A DNA stretch of 64,000 nt from Citrus sinensis (taxonomy: Eukaryota > Streptophyta > Magnoliopsida > Sapindales > Rutaceae): NCBI RefSeq assembly GCF_022201045.2, contig NC_068557.1, forward strand, positions 3,968,001 to 4,032,000, given 5' to 3'. Shown in pieces: positions 56,704 to 64,000 of the stretch (positions are counted from its first letter, which is position 1; each line of letters starts with the position of its first letter). The translations under genes were made by a program, and so were the position numbers. A model generated the notes under the pieces. That model worked only from the letters and a program-made list of their open reading frames with translations. It did not search any database and had not been told where the DNA came from.

Positions 56704-57999
56704 TTCTTACCATAATCTATAAAATATGATAGATCTTTCTCCAATTATTAGTGGGAATAAATTTCTTGGTTATATTTAGTAGGTCTCTATATTATATTTA
56801 CAAATTATTATTCTTCAATGGATCTCCAATTGGAGTATATTAATAATGAATCTCCCTAAATTAGGGTTTGCGTTAGTTCCTGTCTATGATTTTAACTAAT
56901 CCAGTCTATTACTACTTTTCCTTAAATTCAACATGAAACGTAACTTAGCAATTGCCATTAATAGTTTGTAATAATTGAAAACAAAAATTGACAAGCATCT
57001 CAACCTCACGTTTTTCATTTGGTCATTTGTGAAATAAAATAAATTTATATTTTACTCTGAATATGACATATTTCTGTGCGAATATGTCGTCTTTCTCGCC
57101 AACAGATGATCGCAAGTTCGCAACATCAGAGGCCGGGCTGTTCACATGCATTATTGTACTATGTTTAATTTGAGCCACCCAAATTGCAATACAGATGGAA
57201 CGCATGGCAACCATACATTTTTTAAATTATGAAAGCCCATCTGTTTCCCAAAATTGATGAGGACCACTTCTGTCTTTATGCAGCTTGTCTACAAGTTCGA
57301 TGCTTAGGGAAATTTGGTCCTCGGAATGCATTCAAATCCTCTTATAATCTAATTTTTTTCTAAGATTTTTTTATTAGAGAGTTATAACACATGTCATTTA
57401 AGTATATTTATAGCTAAATTTTAATTTACTATTAATTTCCCTTTACGTTTAGTGGCTAACTACAGTCCGAAAACTAACCGAGTTTAAATGTGAGACTTAT
57501 TTGATCTCTTTCTCTGCACATTTTGTGACCTCTTTCTTCATCCCTAGTTTCTTCAAAACCTCAAAAACTTAGTTAGTTCATTTGGTAACGAAGAATTCAC
57601 CAAATTAACCAAAAAAAAATCAGCAGGTTATTTAATTTCTTTGAGTTGTGAAACTACATTATTTACGATGAAATTTGTAAAATTTTATCATTTAGCTTAA
57701 GAAGATTTTTGGTTTCTCATCTTTGTTTTACTCTAACCACAATAGTTTGGGAATTTAGAAACTGCAATTTTTTTTTTTAGTGGAGTTATTTGAACATATC
57801 AAAATATTCTTTAAACCCATTTACTTAATAAACTATCATTAAAATCTAAAACTTTACGTAGACCCATCTTAATGCCTATAATAACTTTACTAGTGAATTT
57901 ATCATAATTTATGCAATTTTCTGTTGCTGACTTCTTCAATCCTTTCACTAATCTCTATTTATTTCTGGATTTATCTCCACCATATGCGAAGGTTTATTG
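56704..57999. other. BAHD upstream module copy without gene
   Basis: Repeats the module (TCTCCAATTATTAGTGGGA, AAGCATCTCAACCTCACG, CATTATTGTACTATGTTTAATT) and then the 14590-14870-like part (GATGCTTAGGGAAAT, CTTCAAAACCT). No acyltransferase exon follows. The remainder is AT-rich with nothing recognised. Confidence 0.55.
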
Positions 58000-59055
58000 G
58001 GAAAGGAATTAACACAAATAACTGCAAATTAAGCTGAAACAAAACTATTTTTCTTTTTATGTGATTAAAATAAGATGTGTACCACAAATAAATAAATAGA
58101 AAAATAAACCAATAAAATTCAAAGTAATAAATCAACCACAAGAGACGTAAATTTTTACGTGAAAAGCCTAAAATGGGAAAAATCACAAGACCATAGTCCG
58201 ATATAATCTTTCATTATATTAATGAGATTACAGCAAAAATTCTTCTTTAAATTATATTAGAGGCTAACAATATTAAAAATCACAAATTTTTTTTGCTTAC
58301 AGTAAGAGCCTAATATTTATCTCTCCAACAAGTGAATATCTCAAATAATAACTAACGAGAAGATAAAACAAAAATCAAAATTAGTAGGAACTGTCCTTTC
58401 TCTCTCTCGTTTTTTCTTCTCTTTCTTTCTTATGTCAGCCGCCTCCACTTACTCTTCTTTTTATAGCCACGTTTTCAAAACCTAATTTCATGTCAAATTT
58501 CATCCAATCCAAAGTTTAATGTCAATGAAAAAGACTGGAAAAATAGTCTTTTTCAAACTTTGGACTTTTGGACCCCAAATGAGATGGACCCAACAGGTTT
58601 AACTCTCACTTCACTATTTTTCTTTTCCATTAAATTTTGCATGTATTTTCATAAATCTAAGATTAGGCAAACCACAGTGAATAACAAAATCTCTGCCCCC
58701 ACTAACTATTTTGTTTTCTATATATAAAATTCTTGACCAAAAACAAAGAATTCACTGCTGAAATCCCACGAAAGTGCTAGGAAAATCTTTTCCCGCCAAA
58801 TGTTTTGGTCAAATACGGCTTCAATCTTTGTTATATTAACATTAAAGATGAAATAAAACTCAAGCTGCTTCACGTTTAAACTAAGAATCAATGCCAATTC
58901 GAGCAAGTAACTTTTGTTCCCCTTGCATTGTCCTTCTTTCTCGGTGAAGTACATCCCGTAAATTGATAAATTCATGCTTTGTAATCCCAATTGTTTGAAT
59001 CCCCGTTGACCAAAGCGAGAGAACAATGCAGAGGAGATCAAGATGGGAGAACATT
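58000..59055 (-). mobile_element. Copia-like LTR remnant
   Basis: On the minus strand it starts near 59055 with TGTTCTCCCATCTTGATC. GGCTATAAAAAGAAGAG is at about 58455-58471, and GGCTTTTCACGTAAAAATTT at about 58148-58167, with CTCTTGTGGTTGATTTATT after it, a typical Copia LTR R-U5 layout. The 3' edge and target duplication are not resolved. The 107-codon ORF 58718-59041 lies in its U3 and has no recognisable product. Confidence 0.5.
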
Positions 59056-59914
59056 TTTTTGTTTTAAATGTAACCGTATTACCATTTTTTGTTTTAAATG
59101 TAACCGTATTACCTTGTTCATAATTATAATTTAAATTGGGGATAAATTAGTCATAAAAATGTTCATTAAAAGATGGATCTATTGAGTAACTTCAAATATT
59201 CTTTTTTTTTTTTTTTGTACAATATGAAAAAGAGAAAATTTACAAAACTAACCTAATAAATTACTGAATTAGAAAAGTAAACCACACATGTTTTTTCTAA
59301 ACATAACCAAACGTCATTCATTTGGACGAAATTTCCCTTATCATTTGAAATCCCAGAATCCAAAGCGTCGACCCTGCTCCTTGATGCGACTCCGATCGTC
59401 GGCGGCATGGAGACAAAAGCTGAGGCCAAGCAGAGATTTCGATTGTCGGCGCCAAGAGGGCGAGCAATCACAACGTCATAAATGATGGCACCATCAAAGG
59501 TGGTGCTGGTTACAAGCATTATTGTACTACGTTTAATTTGAGCCATCCAAATTTGCAAAACAAATGGAGATATTTTTGCTGAGTTTATTTGTCATAACTC
59601 GTTCTGCGGTTTGAAAGTGGCCAAACGAGAGACAAAGACAAAGAAATGGCAGACAAATGATCCCCACATTACACTAGTGGTCTGCTGCAACCCATGATTT
59701 TCATCTTTTATAAAGTGAATTAAGGTCTGGTTCCAATAATAAATAAGTCTTTTTAAGACTCCGATCCAAATTCGATGCGTGAATTAATAATAATAATAAT
59801 AATTAAAAAAAGGGTATTGAAAGCGTTAAGAGCCTCCCGTGTTGACTTGCAACCACTATAAATGGAACACCTTTGGGGGCAGCAAATGGTAAGTTCAAGT
59901 AACTCGGTCCCTAG
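59056..59914. other. module H upstream part with a MULE-like scrap
   Basis: GTTTTAAATGTAACCGTATTACC is present twice in tandem (59060-59113). At 59233-59330, AAATTTACAAAACTAACC and ACCACACATGTTTTTTCTAAACATAACCAAAC resemble one end of the Mutator MITE at 13706. From about 59480 the BAHD module follows (GATGGCACCATCAAAGGTGG, GCATTATTGTACTACGTTTAA) to a TATA box CACTATAAATGG at about 59857-59868. Confidence 0.5.
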
Positions 59915-60180
59915 ATGGCATCCAAATTTTCTCAAGTTCTATCAGTTACCCGGAAGGCACCGGAACTAACTGCTCCAGCGAGGCCGACACCAAGAGAAGT
60001 GAAGCAACTTTCAGATATTGATGACAAAGGAAGCCTAAGATTCAGATACCAATCATTTTTCTTTACAAGAATGACCCTTCACCTTCGATGCAGGGAAGAG
60101 ACCCTGTCAAGGTAATTAAAAATGCAGTAAGCAAAGCACTTGTGTTTTAGTATCCTTATGATGTACATACATGCAAAAGC
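59915..60180 (+). pseudogene. BAHD acyltransferase exon 1 relic (copy H)
   Basis: Starts [20 protein letters not shown] and stays in frame to SDIDDKGSLRFRYQ. A base loss then shifts the frame (66 codons open in all). The original frame meets a stop, and homology ends at CTTGTGTTTTAGTATCCTTATGATG, the same point as copy F. No exon 2. Upstream it keeps the TATA box and leader (TTTGGGGGCAGCAAATGG). It is the best preserved of the D/F/H relics. Confidence 0.87.
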
Positions 60181-62279
60181 AGTTACTTGCAGGTATTTTA
60201 GGACTACCACTTTTCTTTTGTAGGTGCTTCTTGTATCTTCAATTCGGAAAAGAACTCTTCCTCTTGTGTAACTAGGGTTGGGGCATGGGTGAGGTCAGTT
60301 CAGCTTATTTTCATTTTTTTATATAACTGATTTTTTTATTTTATTTTTTAAACCGAATCCAATTCAACTGAACTATCAGTTCGGTTTGGTTCGCTTTTTT
60401 CGTGACCCTAAGTAGTTAAGTGAGGCAAGTTTTTGTTTCCACTTTGAGAATTAATATGGTAAATATACTTATTCCGGTAGTGAAGTCTACAGTAAAAATA
60501 AATAGATAACAGATTAATGGCTATAGTTTAATCATGTGAATGTGATATACATATTTATCATAAATTGTCATGAAATATGGTAAAGCTCAATTCTTTTGAA
60601 ACGTGATAAATATATGTAGTTAAACTATAGCCGTTGATCCGTTATCTACTTATATTTATTGTCGGCTTGATTACCTTAATTTTCTTAAAAATTAGAAAAA
60701 AAAATTGATTGTGTCAGAGTGTTGATTTATTATTATGATTCAACTTTTTGGCGCAAAACTACGATTAGGTAGGAAAACAATAAATTAAAATTGTACACAT
60801 CATAAATAACATTATAGAAGTAGTTGAAAAAATAAAAAATAAGAAAATTTAGAAGATAAACTGGCATCTATGAAAGTAGTTGAATTTTAGCAAAGGTACG
60901 GATGTAAGAAAGTAGTAAGTTCGAATTTTCTTTCATTGGTAAATTTTGATTTTGATTTTGGTAAATATTTTAATTATTGGGTTAGTTTTGATGCAAAAGT
61001 CAATTTGATGTCTATGAAGTCAATCATGATATTATCTTTTGACTGATAATGGTAACGAAAAAGATAGTAAATTGTTATCTTTCATAGTTAATATAATAAA
61101 ATGTTATATTTTAATAATTGTTGTAGTAAGATAGTAACCCGTTATTGAATATCAAGGTAAAGGTCTTGTTCATGGTAAATGTTCCGTAAGTTCTTCTGGT
61201 AGAAATAAGAGTCCCTTTTAATAAGAATGTCTCTTTCGTTCAATAATTTAAAAGAGAGTTTAACTTCGTTTATATTCATCATAAAACAAAGTCTTTTCTT
61301 GGTAACCGACGAAAACAAAGTCTTTTCATTGCCATTAATTTCCATCAAGAAACAATCCTTTAGTTTTAGCCAATGCTTTAGGCCTCTAACAAATGCATTA
61401 AGGATGTTGCGTACCAACAATAGTTTAATGCTGGAGATGTATAAGAGCGTGCGTGTGTGTATATATATAGGTGATTTTATAATTCTTGAATTTATATCCA
61501 AAGATCACTAATTGGTAGGTAATAAATTTATAAAAAAAAAAAGTTGGAATTTTAAGATTCCCATTGGTGCTGTTGAATTCCCCAACTCATTTTTTTTTTT
61601 ATTGACTACATATGATGGAGCCTACAATATATAGACAAATGGTGGCCTTTGAACTTTTAATCCAGAACTCTCGGTTTGAAAAAAACACCTATATATATAT
61701 ATATATATATTACTTCGAGCTACTATGAGGTTCTTTTTTTTTTCTTACCATAAAATGTAGAATATGGTAGATTTCTCTCTAGTTGTTAGTAGCAGATTTT
61801 CAAACTAAGCTGGATAGATGATAGAATTATTATTTTCAATAGATTTGAAATTGAAATATATCAAGATATTGTTGATTTGTTAAATGTTGCTTAATTTCAT
61901 TGAAGCATACGCCCCCAGTCTCACAAATAAACAAACTGACAGAAGGATTTCATTATGACGGCAAATGCTTTAGGGTTGAGGAACAAAGCACCGATCAACT
62001 ATCAATCCCATGAAAGAGTATATTTGCGGCTATTGCACACTATAGAATTTGCAACCACACTCATATTAAGGCTTAATTATAATCATTATTACATTTGTAA
62101 TTTTCTCGGAAATGAAACATATTCTTTTGAGAAGTCTTCATTATCTCCTTAAATGAATTCAATGCAACATCAAATGAACAAATGGCATGCCATAGCAACC
62201 ATAATCTTTTTAATTTGATTCATTAATTGATATTTTGGTGAGTCAATAGCTGGAGACAAAGTCAAAGAAAAATATAAAC
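60181..62279. repeat. duplicated downstream block of copy H
   Basis: Non-coding, parallel to 47230-49330 of copy F, for example GTTAAGTGAGGCAAGTTTTTG, ATGGTAAATATACTTATTC, GGTCTTGTTCATGG, GAGGAACAAAGCACCGATC and TATTTTGGTGAGTCAATAGC. It stops at 62279, where a CACTA terminus begins. Small ORFs (61142-61511, 61955-62152) are chance. Confidence 0.7.
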
Positions 62280-62540
62280 CACTACAAGAATATTGGTCTT
62301 TAGCGACGCGACCAAACTATTTTTGTCACTGCAAGTATTTTTTACCGACGAAAAAGAACTTTTGTTGTTAAAATCATACTAGAAAAAATAACATTTAATT
62401 ATCACTTTTAACGACCGAAATTAGTTTCGTCGCCAAAAAATTAAGCAGCAAAAAAAACGTTGGCGCCCAAACCTTTAGCAATTAAAATTTGATATATTGC
62501 GACGAATAGTTTTTGTCGCTAAAAATATTTACCAAAATAT
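62280..62540 (+). mobile_element. CACTA-type transposon terminus
   Basis: CACTACAAGAATATTGG at 62280 is the typical CACTA (En/Spm) end. After it come subterminal motifs TTAGCGACG, TTTTTGTCACTG, CGACGAAA, TTTCGTCGCC and TTTTTGTCGCT in both orientations. I see no matching TTCTTGTAGTG end to the right, so the element is truncated or its other end has decayed. Confidence 0.6.
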
Positions 62541-63269
62541 TTTACAACCCATGAGAGCATGAAAAACATTCTCAGTTCCCATAAAAATGGTGAAAAAGGG
62601 GTATTATCTCATGAAGTACACACCTAATACATTTACTAATTAGTAATCGAAATGAAATGAAATTGAAGTGAGAAATAAAAATCAGAATAAAACCTTTACT
62701 TAAACAGTAAGAATCAAAATCGAAATATTTTTATCCTATAATTGGAATATTGTTGATATTGTTAATAATAACCAATAATAATAATAATAATCACCACCAG
62801 CACCACCACCGCCGCTGACGATCAGCAATGGCAATGACCAGGCGGCGACATGCAGCGACTATCTGCAGTTTCGACGAACAACGTTTTGACGCAACAACCA
62901 ACGACGATCTACTACGTTGGAGGCACCAATGACGAGCGATTTGCGACGCTGGCAATAAGGGCTGAGTTCACTCACGTCTGTTACTTCTAATCGAGGTTAC
63001 GGTTTTGCCATTTTCAAACTAATTTTTGCATTTTTTTTTTTTTCATTTTTGAATTGTGAATGCAGTGGGAATAATGAAAATTTGGTGCGGTTAAAAATGT
63101 CAGTTCGGCAATAGAATTTTAATTAACTCCCCCCTGGAAATCAAAACTCCCAGTAACAATTCCCAAATTAGTAGACTCACGCTACCTTAATTCTCATTCC
63201 CCGCTTTATTTTGGAAGTAAACAAATTATTGATTCTCATTTTTTTAATTTTCATTCCAATTACTAATAA
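62541..63269. other. non-coding, possible rest of the CACTA element
   Basis: An (AAT)n run near 62770-62790, then a GC-richer stretch (62800-62950) with CACCACCACCGCCG and GACGA-type motifs. No ORF or known domain. The right part leads into PRAF 3' flank. Confidence 0.35.
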
Positions 63270-63706
63270 CTAAACACACCAATAATGAAATGTACATTAA
63301 AATTTCTTTGAACAAGCCTGAACTGAATTAGAACCAACAGAAAATCTGCAAAAGCATTTGATCATGAATTTACATGGCAGCTGTTTTTAACAAGAGCCAG
63401 CAACCTCTACTATGAATTTACATTTCTCACCCTCCACCACCCTCCACGCAAGGTACAAATTGGGGAAAAAATTAGGTTAAAAAAACAAAAATCAAGAGCG
63501 TAAGAAAGAAAAGCACAATCAAGCCCCTCTACATCTCTTTTACTCTTTATACCAATTCTCGTTTCCATCAATCTCTTTTTCTTCTTTTTTTTCCCCCTAA
63601 ATAAAAGATGGAAACCAAATCTAATTGATCAAAATATTGAACTCCATATAAATGGAGCAGAATTCTACACAGATCATTACATTTACAGATGATTGTTCTC
63701 CAAGTG
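63270..63706 (-). other. 3' UTR and flank of the PRAF-type gene
   Basis: Downstream of the stop codon at 63707. Parallels 33060-33502, as described for the pseudogene. Confidence 0.6.
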
Positions 63707-63839
63707 TTAATGACCAAAGTCCTCACTCCCAACACCAACACTTGACTTATCAATCATGCGTACATTGTATTGTTCATAAACTCTTGCTCTGTTCTCTGCC
63801 CACCACTGCTCTGCTTGTTTTTCACTAAACCGCTTCCGA
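63707..63839 (-). CDS. PRAF-type protein, terminal exon, intact (gene continues beyond the window)
   Basis: The exon begins after a clean TGTACAG acceptor (63840-63846, minus strand) and encodes [20 protein letters not shown] and then [20 protein letters not shown] to a TAA at 63707-63709. This is the end of the C-terminal BRX domain of plant PH-RCC1-FYVE (PRAF) proteins, regulators that bind phosphoinositides and small-GTPase pathways. The exon is free of the splice, frame and residue damage seen in the copy at 33.5 kb, so it probably belongs to a working gene whose other exons lie right of the window. Intron sequence fills 63840-64000. Confidence 0.8.
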
Positions 63840-64000
63840 CTGTACAGAAAATATGGAAGAGAAAAAATAAATAAATTCTGCAATCATCATAAGTGCAACC
63901 ATCCCTAGGGCTACAATAAGATAGCCTGAGGAACTGTTGCATTAATGTCAAGGGGACCAAGGCAACTAGGCACTCTAAACACTTGTCTGAATATTGATTT

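Noticed and set aside
58718..59041. 107-aa minus-strand ORF as a gene
   Set aside because: Lies in the U3 of a Copia-like LTR remnant, with no recognisable domain.

Overview
The window looks like nuclear DNA of a dicot plant. It is AT-rich and intron-containing, with nested plant LTR retrotransposons, LINEs, hAT and Mutator MITEs and a pararetrovirus relic. No species can be proven; a woody rosid such as citrus would fit. The recurring theme is a tandem cluster of BAHD acyltransferases of the benzyl-alcohol O-benzoyltransferase / methanol-anthraniloyltransferase type. The cluster has expanded and decayed together with a neighbouring PRAF-type (RCC1-FYVE-BRX) gene.

Layout. 1-1265: a scrap of a PRAF exon and the last two exons of an RBM19/MRD1-like RNA-binding protein gene, both broken. 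1658-3821: a solo LTR. 4532-6513 (-): an intact two-exon BAHD gene (copy A). 8418-9747 (+): a truncated BAHD pseudogene, head-to-head with A (copy B). 10189-12527: a Pack-MULE-like element carrying a broken ARL5-like GTPase fragment. 12946-13419: a hAT MITE. 13706-14564: a long-TIR Mutator MITE. 15307-26787: a very young Tat-lineage Ty3/gypsy element on the minus strand, with an intron-containing antisense ORF, a 121-bp tandem array and a broken pol. 26793-28711: a BAHD relic (copy D) with a second hAT MITE. 29385-31284 (+): the second intact BAHD gene (copy E). 33503-36180 (-): a PRAF pseudogene.

36373-46194 holds two LINEs, one on each strand; the plus one is split by a solo LTR. 46195-49480 is a third BAHD module with a dead exon 1 (copy F). 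49739-52800 (-) is a decayed caulimovirid (endogenous pararetrovirus) segment. 53119-55012 holds two LTR remnants. 55243-55848 is a BAHD 3' half (copy G). 56209-59055 holds Copia-type LTR remnants. 59480-62279 is a fourth module with a dead exon 1 (copy H). 62280 onward starts with a CACTA-type terminus. 63707-63839 (-) is an intact terminal PRAF exon whose gene continues past the right edge.

Only copies A and E look able to make enzyme. Each has a TATA box shortly upstream, one intron at the same place, an HTMCD catalytic motif and DLGWG. The other copies are dead, and D, F and H share the same decay, so a broken unit was itself duplicated. Empty-site comparison between the modules dates several insertions as later than the duplications.
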